Shown one piece after another: positions 7,777 to 14,069 of a stretch of 64,000 bases of DNA. A program made the translations under genes and the position numbers. The DNA comes from a virus, in the IMG/VR virus record IMGVR_UViG_3300034375_010007, positions 1 through 64,000 of that record; one strand, given 5' to 3'. Each line of letters opens with the position of its first letter. The stretch's first letter is position 1. The notes under the pieces were generated by a model. That model saw only the letters and a program-made list of their open reading frames with translations, was not told where the DNA came from and did not search any database.

Positions 7777-8139
7777 TGTAGGCTACCACGGCAACCTTTT
7801 CGGAGGCATTATGCTAGCGTGGTTAGATGAAGCCGCAGCAGCATTTGCTGCCCAAGTTGCCGACACCCCAAGAATGGTCACAAGACACATATCCAGTCTG
7901 ACCTTCCAGAAGCCCGCCAGACCGGGTCAAATCATCAAGATATATGGAGAGGTGGCTAAGGTAGGAAAACCTCTCTAACGCTGAATATGGAGGCGAGAAG
8001 GCACTCTGTGTATAACGGCACCCAACGAGCAATCGTCAGCACTCAAATGGTCTTCGTTCGCATTGACGGAGATGGTGAAGCAATCCCGATTTCTGAAAAG
8101 GTTCGTCAGAAATACAGAGATCCCAAAGATTTCACTTAA
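7739..8139 (+). pseudogene. YciA-type acyl-CoA thioesterase, interrupted by a one-base frameshift
   Basis: A hot-dog-fold thioesterase of the YciA/BFIT type (YHGNLFGGIMLAWLDEAAA, residues about 16-34, includes the catalytic Asp region). The first frame stops at 7978 after GKPL. If read one base back at the A-run in GGAAAACC (7964-7971), the frame continues as TSLTLNMEARRHSVYNGTQ to VRQKYRDPKDFT and a stop at 8137-8139, giving a full-length family member of about 133 aa. It is either a recent pseudogene, a base-calling or assembly error in the A-run, or a -1 frameshift gene. A standard X-XXY-YYZ slippery heptamer is not present in frame. Confidence 0.8.
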
Positions 8140-8146
8140 ATAACAC

Positions 8147-8152
8147 TATTTA
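8147..8152 (+). promoter_or_regulatory. Candidate late promoter element TATTTA (head-internal protein)
   Basis: TATTTA exactly 7 bases before the ATG at 8160, with no SD in between or upstream, so transcription from this element would give a leaderless message starting at or next to the ATG. Confidence 0.45.
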
Positions 8153-8159
8153 TTACGCT

Positions 8160-9224
8160 ATGAAAAAACTACTTGAATCCTGGGATCGATTTCTCAACGA
8201 AGAGAGCCTCAACGAAAAAGATGACCGATGCACACGTATCGCCAAGCGCAAATATGATGTTTGGCCATCAGCATATGCGTCTGGTGCCGTCGTCAAATGC
8301 CGTCAAGGAAAGATTTGGAAGGGCGTCAAAGAAGACGTTGAAGCCTCTGAACTTCTTGAGAACACAGAATATGAAGATCTCTTAGAGGAAGCAAAGAAAA
8401 AGAAAGCAGGCACCGAGTCAAGCAAAGAAAAAAGCTTAGCCGATTGGTTTGGACGCAAAGGCGCCAAAGGTAAGACCGGTGGTTGGGTTGATTGTAATGC
8501 TCCCGATGGAAAGGGTGGGTACAAGCCATGTGGTCGTCAGGAAGGCGAGAAGCGCTCTAAATACCCTGCTTGCCGTCCAACTCCGGGTGCTTGTAAGGAA
8601 AAAGGCAAAGGCAAGTCTTGGGGCAAGAAAGCCGCAAAGAAAGAGTCGCTTGAACGACGCATCGAAAAGATGGTTATCAAGGAGTTGCAGGAACAACTTT
8701 TCAAGCCTGGATTGAAGCATCACGTTAAAAACAACATCCCTCTAACTGAAAACATTTACCGCATTGGTTCTCCTTGCTACTTCAACGTAATCAAACAAGG
8801 TCGCGAATACTACAAGATGGGTCTTTACGAGACAACAAACCCAGATGAGATTGATTTGTTTGAGAATACCGATCTTGGTGAGTGGGCAATGTTTGAAGGT
8901 GAAGAAGTTCCTTTGGATTTCCCAATGTATGTGGAAGAGATCAACGAAAAGAAAGATCCACCAATCGGAAAGCCAACAAAGAACACTGGTGGCGGCAAGA
9001 AATATAAAGTTTATGTTCGCAACCCAAAAACAGGCAACGTCAAGAAGATTACTTACGGTGATTCCAAAGGTGGTCTGAAAGGAAACTGGAACAACGCCGA
9101 GGCACGCGCATCTTTCGCAGCACGTCACAAGTGTGCTGAAAAGAAAGATCGCACGTCGCCTGGATACTGGGCTTGTAGAGCACACAAAGACTTCGGCAAG
9201 AACGTTCCTGGCCGCTTCTGGTAA
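8160..9224 (+). CDS. Capsid-targeted modular Cys-rich virion protein
   Basis: A 354-aa protein in segments: an N-terminal tag MKKLLESWDRFLNE ending in L-N-E, a T4 gp21-type protease site; a module with DRCTRIAKRKY and VWPSAYASGAVVKC (about 22-50); a Lys/Gly-rich module with WVDCNAP, YKPCGR and YPACRPTPGAC (about 107-145); a middle part with no clear fold; and a C-terminal module ITYGDSKGGLKGNW, EARASFAARHKC and SPGYWACR (about 295-345). From memory, these short cysteine modules recur in large phages and some giant viruses, often combined. Probably packaged in the prohead and processed. No SD. Confidence 0.65.
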   Translation: MKKLLESWDRFLNEESLNEKDDRCTRIAKRKYDVWPSAYASGAVVKCRQGKIWKGVKEDVEASELLENTEYEDLLEEAKKKKAGTESSKEKSLADWFGRKGAKGKTGGWVDCNAPDGKGGYKPCGRQEGEKRSKYPACRPTPGACKEKGKGKSWGKKAAKKESLERRIEKMVIKELQEQLFKPGLKHHVKNNIPLTENIYRIGSPCYFNVIKQGREYYKMGLYETTNPDEIDLFENTDLGEWAMFEGEEVPLDFPMYVEEINEKKDPPIGKPTKNTGGGKKYKVYVRNPKTGNVKKITYGDSKGGLKGNWNNAEARASFAARHKCAEKKDRTSPGYWACRAHKDFGKNVPGRFW

Positions 9225-9225
9225 G

Positions 9226-9513
9226 GTGGAAGATTTCCCATTTGACGAAAAACATTTAATTGAGAACCTCTTTTTAAGAGAGTTCAAAGATACTGTTGAT
9301 GGCGAAGAACTAATCTGGCATCAAGACCGGGAAGATCGGATCATAACTGTATTAGAATCAAATAACTGGAAACTTCAAATGGATAACCAACTACCTATTA
9401 TGTTGGAAACAGGAAAGAAATATTCTATTCCTGCTATGTCTTTTCATCGCGTGATAAAAGGCGATGGCGCTCTAAGGATTATTGTGGAGAAGAAAAATGA
9501 AACTTATTCTTGA
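9226..9513 (+). CDS. Conserved small phage protein, cupin-like
   Basis: Taken from the GTG at 9226, two bases after the previous stop; the frame is open further upstream but that part overlaps the preceding gene and looks non-coding. The 95-aa product has the pattern WHQDREDRIITVLESNNWKLQ, then LP-x-MLETGKKYSIP and FHRVIKG, which I recognise as a recurrent phage protein resembling a single cupin barrel. Function unknown. Ends inside the next gene (17-base overlap). Confidence 0.6.
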   Translation: MEDFPFDEKHLIENLFLREFKDTVDGEELIWHQDREDRIITVLESNNWKLQMDNQLPIMLETGKKYSIPAMSFHRVIKGDGALRIIVEKKNETYS

Positions 9514-9520
9514 AAACTGG
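9497..9520 (+). repeat. 24-bp direct repeat, copy 1 (tag-encoding)
   Basis: The first 24 bases of this gene, coding MKLILENW, are identical to the first 24 bases of the gene at 9721. A third gene (10158) differs by a few synonymous-type changes. Identity at the DNA level suggests recent copying of the tag or ongoing recombination. Confidence 0.85.
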
Positions 9521-9724
9521 CGAAAGCTATTGGAAGGAGACGTAATAAACTTTCCTTCTAAACCAACCGCCTCAGAAGACGACATCAAAAAAGTTATCAG
9601 TCTTGAAGACGACATTGGAAATCTTTTAGCATCCATATACGGCAACCAATCTGAGATCCCCATTGCTGTAATCGAGATAATGGATTCGCTTGTAGATGCC
9701 GTTGAGGAATCTCTCAAAAAATGA
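9497..9724 (+). CDS. Small capsid-targeted internal protein
   Basis: A 75-aa protein from the ATG at 9497 (GGAG 6 bases upstream). Starts MKLILENWRKLLEG, the tag shared with its neighbours, here with L-L-E as the possible cleavage site. The rest (about 62 aa) is acidic and helical, no family recognised. By analogy with T4 internal proteins it could be packaged in the head and injected with the DNA. Overlaps the next gene as ATGA. Confidence 0.6.
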   Translation: MKLILENWRKLLEGDVINFPSKPTASEDDIKKVISLEDDIGNLLASIYGNQSEIPIAVIEIMDSLVDAVEESLKK

Positions 9725-9744
9725 AACTTATTCTTGAAAACTGG
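9721..9744 (+). repeat. 24-bp direct repeat, copy 2 (tag-encoding)
   Basis: Identical to 9497-9520; encodes MKLILENW at the start of the 145-aa protein. Confidence 0.85.
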
Positions 9745-10158
9745 AAAAGATTCCTAACAGAGGCAAAAAAGTATATTTGCCCTCCTGCCACACAGGATCT
9801 TGAATTAAACACAAAGAACCGTGACTCTGCCATCAAAGCAGAGCACATCCAGTATGGTCCACTTAATCTTGCGGACGAAGAGTATTATGATAGATTGGCA
9901 GATCATTGGAACACAACCATTGATGTGGCCAAAGAATCCAACTGCGGCAACTGTGCTGCGTTTGATATCTCTCCTAGAATGGATGAATGCATGCCAGGAC
10001 CAGTTGAAGACGAAGAAGGTCGTTTAGGTTACTGCTGGATGCACAGCTTTAAGTGCCACTCCGCGCGTACATGTTATACATGGGCTGCCGGCGGTCCCAT
10101 CGACACAGATGAAACATCCCACGACTGGCAGGATAGAAGCCCTATCGAGGAGAAGTAA
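9721..10158 (+). CDS. Capsid-targeted protein with Cys-rich domain
   Basis: A 145-aa protein starting MKLILENWKRFLTE|A, the shared tag with an L-T-E protease-type site. The body has paired cysteines (SNCGNCAAF, then RMDECMPG, LGYCWMHSFKCHSARTCYTW), which could bind metal or an iron-sulfur cluster. I recall similar Cys-rich phage proteins but cannot assign a function. Start overlaps the previous stop (ATGA); its stop overlaps the next start (TAATG). Confidence 0.6.
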   Translation: MKLILENWKRFLTEAKKYICPPATQDLELNTKNRDSAIKAEHIQYGPLNLADEEYYDRLADHWNTTIDVAKESNCGNCAAFDISPRMDECMPGPVEDEEGRLGYCWMHSFKCHSARTCYTWAAGGPIDTDETSHDWQDRSPIEEK

Positions 10159-10826
10159 TGAAACTTCTACTTGAAAACTGGAATAAGTTCCTAAACGAAG
10201 AAAAGAAAGGCGCTTACTCGTTTGATTATGACGAGACCCTTATCAAATACAAGCCAGATCCAGAGGATCCGCAGTTCAGTGTTTTATATGATAAGCCTCA
10301 CGAAGAAAACATTGCAAAACTAAGAGAACTCGCTGCTGCTGGTGAGACTGTTTATATTGTTACTTCCCGATCAAAGCGCACAGGAGACAAGTTTCCTTGG
10401 GATACAGCACCAGACCCAGAGGATTTGGTTGCTGATCTAAATCTTCCAGTCAAGTCTATTCATTACACCAATGGAAACTTGAAGGCTGAGACACTTTTAT
10501 CTCTTGGTGTTATCGAACATTGGGACGATGATGAAGATGAGATTGCGGCAGCACAAGAAGCAGGCATCAAAGCAAATCTTGTTTCGGGGGATGTTGAACT
10601 TCGCGAGACAATGTTGTCTATGTGGGCTTATTGTCTTCACGAAGGTGGTGTTGAAGTTGCTCCAAAGATGAAAAAGTATCTTGACAAGCATCCTTATATG
10701 GAGCCAGACGGTCTTCAAGAGAAATGGTCCGAGAAATATAAAAGATCTATTGACTGTAATAATCCCAAAGGTTTCTCACAGAAAGCACATTGTGCAGGAC
10801 GAAAGAAAAGAAAAAAGACTAATTAA
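10158..10826 (+). CDS. Capsid-targeted HAD-like phosphatase with phage C-terminal module
   Basis: A 222-aa protein. Residues 1-14 are the shared tag MKLLLENWNKFLNE. Then comes a HAD-fold domain: FDYDETLI (nucleophile and acid-base Asp), VYIVTSRSK (motif II), and HWDDDEDEIAAAQEAG (motif IV acids). The C-terminus (about 190-222) is SIDCNNPKGFSQKAHCAGRKKR, a short Cys-containing module I associate with large-phage virion proteins. A packaged phosphatase would be delivered with the DNA; substrate unknown. The start overlaps the previous stop. Confidence 0.7.
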   Translation: MKLLLENWNKFLNEEKKGAYSFDYDETLIKYKPDPEDPQFSVLYDKPHEENIAKLRELAAAGETVYIVTSRSKRTGDKFPWDTAPDPEDLVADLNLPVKSIHYTNGNLKAETLLSLGVIEHWDDDEDEIAAAQEAGIKANLVSGDVELRETMLSMWAYCLHEGGVEVAPKMKKYLDKHPYMEPDGLQEKWSEKYKRSIDCNNPKGFSQKAHCAGRKKRKKTN

Positions 10827-10829
10827 AAT

Positions 10830-11294
10830 ATGATCCGTAAGAAGGGCGACGAGTATTGTCTTTATTCCAAGAAAAAAGGAAAAGACGGTAAAAGAAAGAA
10901 TCTCGGTTGTTATTCGTCAAGAGCGGGCGCAGAAAAAAGAGAGCGTGAAGTTCAATATTTCAAGCATATGGGAGAATCTGAAATGTCTTTGTTAGATACA
11001 ATCCGAGAAATGGTGAAAGAAGAGTTGGAAGAAGCAATGGGAAAGAAGTCCCGAGCAACAAAACAACCACCAGATGCCACCAAGGCCGAAAAGAAGGCTG
11101 CTAACAAAAGAGTTAGAAAAGCCGGCAAGAAGGAAGCAGAAGAGCAGTCTTTGGACGAAAAAGAAATGACGAAGCCAGAGATTGAAAAAAGAGACGACAT
11201 CTATAAGGCTCTAGACAAAGAAGATATTGTTGATCGCTATGGAAAAGATATTCGTGGCGCTATCGCTACCTCCAAAGCGATGAAGGGCAAATAA
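10830..11294 (+). CDS. Basic phage protein with conserved N-terminal module
   Basis: A 154-aa, very Lys-rich protein. The N-terminal 45 residues (EYCLYSKKKGKDGKRKNLG, then CYSSRAGAEKREREVQYFKH) form a short module seen as stand-alone or fused units in phages. The rest is low-complexity K/E/A-rich with a helix MSLLDTIREMVKEELEEAM. Likely nucleic-acid-associated or head-internal from charge and context. Function unknown. Confidence 0.55.
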   Translation: MIRKKGDEYCLYSKKKGKDGKRKNLGCYSSRAGAEKREREVQYFKHMGESEMSLLDTIREMVKEELEEAMGKKSRATKQPPDATKAEKKAANKRVRKAGKKEAEEQSLDEKEMTKPEIEKRDDIYKALDKEDIVDRYGKDIRGAIATSKAMKGK

Positions 11295-11295
11295 A

Positions 11296-11853
11296 ATGAA
11301 TATTGATTACAAACAACTTGAAGCTCTCGTTAGAGAAGCAATGTTTACAGGCGGCGGCATCAACGAACCTTCTGCTCCCGAAGGTGTTCCGCATCGAATG
11401 CCAGCTGCGGATACAGATACTCCTGAGCAGGATAAGGGCGATCCAGAAGCAAACCATTTATATGATGTTGCTCTCGCAGCCAGAGAGGCCGCTGAGAAGC
11501 TCGTAGAGGCTCTTGACGCGCCAATCTATGACGATGCCTACGAGCACGCCTTCAAAGCGTCTGCGTGCCTTAGAAAGGCTCTGAACAGCCTTGAAGGTTC
11601 TGGCGCACATCCAATGCCTGATCAGCGTGTTGTAGCTCCGGACAAAGAGCAGCAGCCTTACGGAATGGGTGGTGGAATGGATTACAGCGGAGCAGCGTAC
11701 CCGGATGTTGGTATTGGCGTTGGTTTAGAAGAGCAAGTCGCGGCTGAGATGTCTTCGAATGTAAAAAGCGCAGTTGAAGCCGTAGACAGATTAACCGACG
11801 AAGAGAAAAGACAGTTCACAGCTTACATGCTTGGATTGGCACAAGAGGATTAA
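11296..11853 (+). CDS. Probable virion-associated protein
   Basis: A 185-aa acidic protein beginning MNIDYKQLEALVREAMF, an amphipathic N-terminal helix like several neighbours. It has a helical middle (YDVALAAREAAEKLVEALDAP), a Gly/Pro-rich linker and a helical C-terminus. No enzymatic motif. Context suggests a head-internal or scaffold-related protein. Confidence 0.5.
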   Translation: MNIDYKQLEALVREAMFTGGGINEPSAPEGVPHRMPAADTDTPEQDKGDPEANHLYDVALAAREAAEKLVEALDAPIYDDAYEHAFKASACLRKALNSLEGSGAHPMPDQRVVAPDKEQQPYGMGGGMDYSGAAYPDVGIGVGLEEQVAAEMSSNVKSAVEAVDRLTDEEKRQFTAYMLGLAQED

Positions 11854-11856
11854 AAA

Positions 11857-12183
11857 ATGAAGATTTCAAAAAAAGAACTTAAAAGATTGATTACCGAGGA
11901 ACTAACCAATACTTCTTCTGTTCTGCTAGAGATGCCGCAGATGAATATGTTGGACCCAGCCTCCAACAACTACGAGAAGGACCCTGATGGCTATGAAGGC
12001 GAAATGGCAAAGAGATCTCTTTATCATATGGCTGCTCAAGCTCAGCAGCTTCACGATATGCTTCATGATGATGAAAACCTTGAGCCTTGGGTTGCGGCCA
12101 AAATCACAAAAGCAGCCGACTATCTTGAAAAAGCATTTAAAGCTATCTCATATGAAAAAGGCCCAGGTAGAGGAAAGATGTAA
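11857..12183 (+). CDS. Conserved phage protein with amphipathic N-terminal helix
   Basis: A 108-aa protein starting MKISKKELKRLITEEL, a motif I associate with many proteins of large aquatic phages, with I-T-E as a possible gp21-type cleavage site. The C-terminal half (LYHMAAQAQQLHDMLH, then EPWVAAKITKAADYLEKA) is a recurrent all-helical phage domain. Probably a virion or prohead component. The stop overlaps the next start (TAATG). Confidence 0.6.
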   Translation: MKISKKELKRLITEELTNTSSVLLEMPQMNMLDPASNNYEKDPDGYEGEMAKRSLYHMAAQAQQLHDMLHDDENLEPWVAAKITKAADYLEKAFKAISYEKGPGRGKM

Positions 12184-12377
12184 TGAGTTGGGATTGGGCA
12201 CACCTTAAAGTTGAAAGTTGGTGGACACACACAAAGCGCGCTTCCAAACTTTCTGGATTATTGTTGTTGTCTGGTTTGGCTATGTTGTTGCATATGATTA
12301 TTCCTTTCTGGCAGCAGCCAAAATGGCTACAAGCTCAGGCCATCAAAGATGGTCTGGAAAAGTCTATAAGAAAGTAA
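12183..12377 (+). CDS. Small single-span membrane protein
   Basis: A 64-aa protein with a Trp/His-rich N-terminus, one transmembrane segment (about residues 23-43) and a charged tail. Start overlaps the previous stop (TAATG) and its stop directly abuts the next ATG. Size and topology would allow a holin or spanin-like role, but nothing specific supports this. A second, overlapping 71-aa frame (12218-12433) is judged a shadow. Confidence 0.45.
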   Translation: MSWDWAHLKVESWWTHTKRASKLSGLLLLSGLAMLLHMIIPFWQQPKWLQAQAIKDGLEKSIRK

Positions 12378-12698
12378 ATGCTACGACGAATAGTTCGATT
12401 AGTTTATTTTCTGGCTGTTCTAATCGTTATTGACCTCACGGCAACTTTATTTTGGGTAAAAAGAGGCTTAGCCACCGAAGCAAACCCAATAATGGATTTC
12501 TTTTTACAACATTCTCCAATGTTGTTTGTTCTCGCAAAGTTAGGTTTAAGCGGTGTGGGAATATACATTCTTTATCATTTCAGAAAAAGATTTAAGCGCA
12601 GAGTTTTTTACATTCTTTTGATTTTGAACTTAATATATCTATGTGTTTTTAGTTATCATTTATGGGCTGCTCTTTTTCTTCTTTTTTCAACTATTTAG
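12378..12698 (+). CDS. DUF5658-like membrane protein
   Basis: A 106-aa protein with three predicted membrane segments (about 5-25, 48-68, 76-104) and the motif DLTATLFWVKRGLATEANP, which matches the D-x-T-x(n)-G-x-A-x-E-x-N-P signature of DUF5658 membrane proteins. Role unknown. It abuts the preceding single-span protein, so the two may act together at the membrane. Confidence 0.6.
   Translation: MLRRIVRLVYFLAVLIVIDLTATLFWVKRGLATEANPIMDFFLQHSPMLFVLAKLGLSGVGIYILYHFRKRFKRRVFYILLILNLIYLCVFSYHLWAALFLLFSTI
12692..12697 (+). promoter_or_regulatory. Candidate late promoter element TATTTA (metallopeptidase gene)
   Basis: Part of CAACTATTTAG at the end of the upstream gene, exactly 7 bases before the ATG at 12705. 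No SD is present, so a leaderless transcript is predicted. Confidence 0.45.
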
Positions 12699-12704
12699 TG
12701 AATA

Positions 12705-13460
12705 ATGCATAAGTGCGTCAACAATACTGTTGGTAACGTTTATCATCTTGAACAGATGGTTGATAACTTTTTTCCTTATTCTCAAAAGCAACTAGGCTTT
12801 GATAAGGGAGCAACGATTGTTTTCCAAAGTGATGAAGACAATGCTGGAAGGATGCTAGGTAAAACTGCTTACTATGATCCCGAGAACTTTCAGGTTGTTC
12901 TTTACACAGACGGTAGGCACCCAAAAGATATCTTAAGGTCTTTATCTCACGAGTTAGTGCATCACGCGCAGAACTGTCGAGGAGATTTTACAAGAGATAA
13001 CCCTACTTATGAAGGATATGCCCAGAAAGATCCGCACCTTAGAGAAATGGAGCGAGAAGCATACGAAAAAGGAAATTTAATATTTAGGGACTTTGAAGAC
13101 CTAATTAAAACAGGAAAAATTGATGTGGAGATTGATTTTTCAGAAACAGGAGAACCAAAAATGTCACTTAAAGAGTGGAAAAACAACGAGATCAACACAA
13201 AGTTGATGAAAAAGTGGGGACTTCTTAGTGAAGCCGCCAAGCCAGACTTCCTTGATTTAGACAAGGATGGCGACAAAGAAGAGCCAATGAAGGACGCCGC
13301 TAAGGACGCCAAGGAAAAGGATCTTGATGAGGCACAGCTATCCGAGGAAGAGATCGAGGAAACTGTTGAGGAAACAACAGCACCAAAGATGATCTCTGTC
13401 CACGAGGCAAAGCAAATCACCCGCAGAATCTTAGAAAGAGTTAGAAAGGAGTCTAAGTAA
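12705..13460 (+). CDS. HExxH metallopeptidase-like virion protein with Ca-binding-like loop
   Basis: A 251-aa protein. The N-terminal part is a gluzincin-type domain with SHELVHHAQN (HExxH at 82-86) and a downstream helix MEREAYEKGN that could give the third ligand. A linker region contains WGLLSEAAKPDFLDLDKDG; L-S-E could be a prohead protease site, and DLDKDGDKEEP resembles a dockerin/EF-hand loop. The C-terminus is very acidic, ending in a basic helix (AKQITRRILERVRK). Embedded in the head-internal gene block, so it may be packaged; target unknown. Confidence 0.6.
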   Translation: MHKCVNNTVGNVYHLEQMVDNFFPYSQKQLGFDKGATIVFQSDEDNAGRMLGKTAYYDPENFQVVLYTDGRHPKDILRSLSHELVHHAQNCRGDFTRDNPTYEGYAQKDPHLREMEREAYEKGNLIFRDFEDLIKTGKIDVEIDFSETGEPKMSLKEWKNNEINTKLMKKWGLLSEAAKPDFLDLDKDGDKEEPMKDAAKDAKEKDLDEAQLSEEEIEETVEETTAPKMISVHEAKQITRRILERVRKESK

Positions 13461-13461
13461 A

Positions 13462-13812
13462 ATGGTAGCACCACACGTAAAAAGAAAGAGACTTGCCCGT
13501 GCAGCAGCGGCAGCAGCTAAAAAGGCTGCAGAGGCAGCAAAGAAAGCAGCCGCAGAGGCAGCAAAGGCCGCACCAGCACCAGTTGTTGAGCCAGAGCCGG
13601 CACCTGTTGTAGAAGAGGTTGTTGAGGAAGTCGTAGAAGAAGTTGTAGAAGAGGTAGTTGAAGAGCCCGCTGCAGCTGAGGAAGTTGCTGAGGAACCAGC
13701 ACAAGACCTTGGTTCACTTCGTAAGTGGGAACTTGTTGAGCTTGCAGAAGCTGCAGGGCACGACGTTGCAGGTCTTACAAAAAGAGAACTTGTAGAGCTT
13801 CTAAGTCAGTAA
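13462..13812 (+). CDS. Low-complexity Ala/Lys then Glu/Val repeat protein with SAP-like C-terminus
   Basis: A 116-aa protein in three parts: an Ala/Lys-rich helix like histone H1 tails (residues about 8-35), a repeated E-E-V-V tract (about 50-66), and a C-terminal unit LGSLRKWELVELAEAAGHDV then LTKRELVELL that fits a SAP/Rho-N-like helix-turn-helix. A nucleic-acid-binding or nucleoid role in the head is plausible (inference). Starts one base after the preceding stop. Confidence 0.55.
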   Translation: MVAPHVKRKRLARAAAAAAKKAAEAAKKAAAEAAKAAPAPVVEPEPAPVVEEVVEEVVEEVVEEVVEEPAAAEEVAEEPAQDLGSLRKWELVELAEAAGHDVAGLTKRELVELLSQ

Positions 13813-13813
13813 C

Positions 13814-14062
13814 ATGGACTTTCGTCGTTTAACACGCCAGTTCATTCAGAACGAAGGCAAAGGACCTAGTGTATCTAGCTATCTTCAGTCTATCTCTGAG
13901 GTTCTCCAGAACATCTCTCCACGATCTCGTACAGACGAACGTAGAATTGAGATGGCTAGACAAAGCTTGAAAGAAGTTAGACGACATATGCGACGACTTC
14001 AAGAGCGTGTTAGCGTTCTTGAAGAACAGGTTTCAATATTAGAAGAAAATAAGGAGAAGTGA
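13814..14062 (+). CDS. Small basic coiled-coil protein
   Basis: An 82-aa protein starting MDFRRLTRQFIQNEG, with a basic middle and a clear C-terminal coiled coil (LQERVSVLEEQVSILEEN, about 61-78). Probably oligomeric. No family recognised. Lies one base after the preceding stop. Confidence 0.5.
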   Translation: MDFRRLTRQFIQNEGKGPSVSSYLQSISEVLQNISPRSRTDERRIEMARQSLKEVRRHMRRLQERVSVLEEQVSILEENKEK

Positions 14063-14069
14063 AAGCACA

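Noticed and set aside
7961-7978. Programmed -1 frameshift site as the firm explanation for the thioesterase
   Set aside because: Only a short A-run, no in-frame X-XXY-YYZ heptamer, and no obvious downstream hairpin; indel or base-calling error is at least as likely.
8742-9287. 181-aa minus-strand open frame
   Set aside because: Antisense to the modular Cys-rich gene, whose motifs clearly establish the forward frame.
12218-12433. 71-aa hydrophobic forward frame
   Set aside because: Overlaps two better-placed genes (12183 and 12378) that abut precisely; no SD.
13453-13704. Cys/Leu-rich minus-strand frame
   Set aside because: Cysteine and leucine content is simply the reverse reading of the Ala/Glu/Val-codon repeats in the forward gene.
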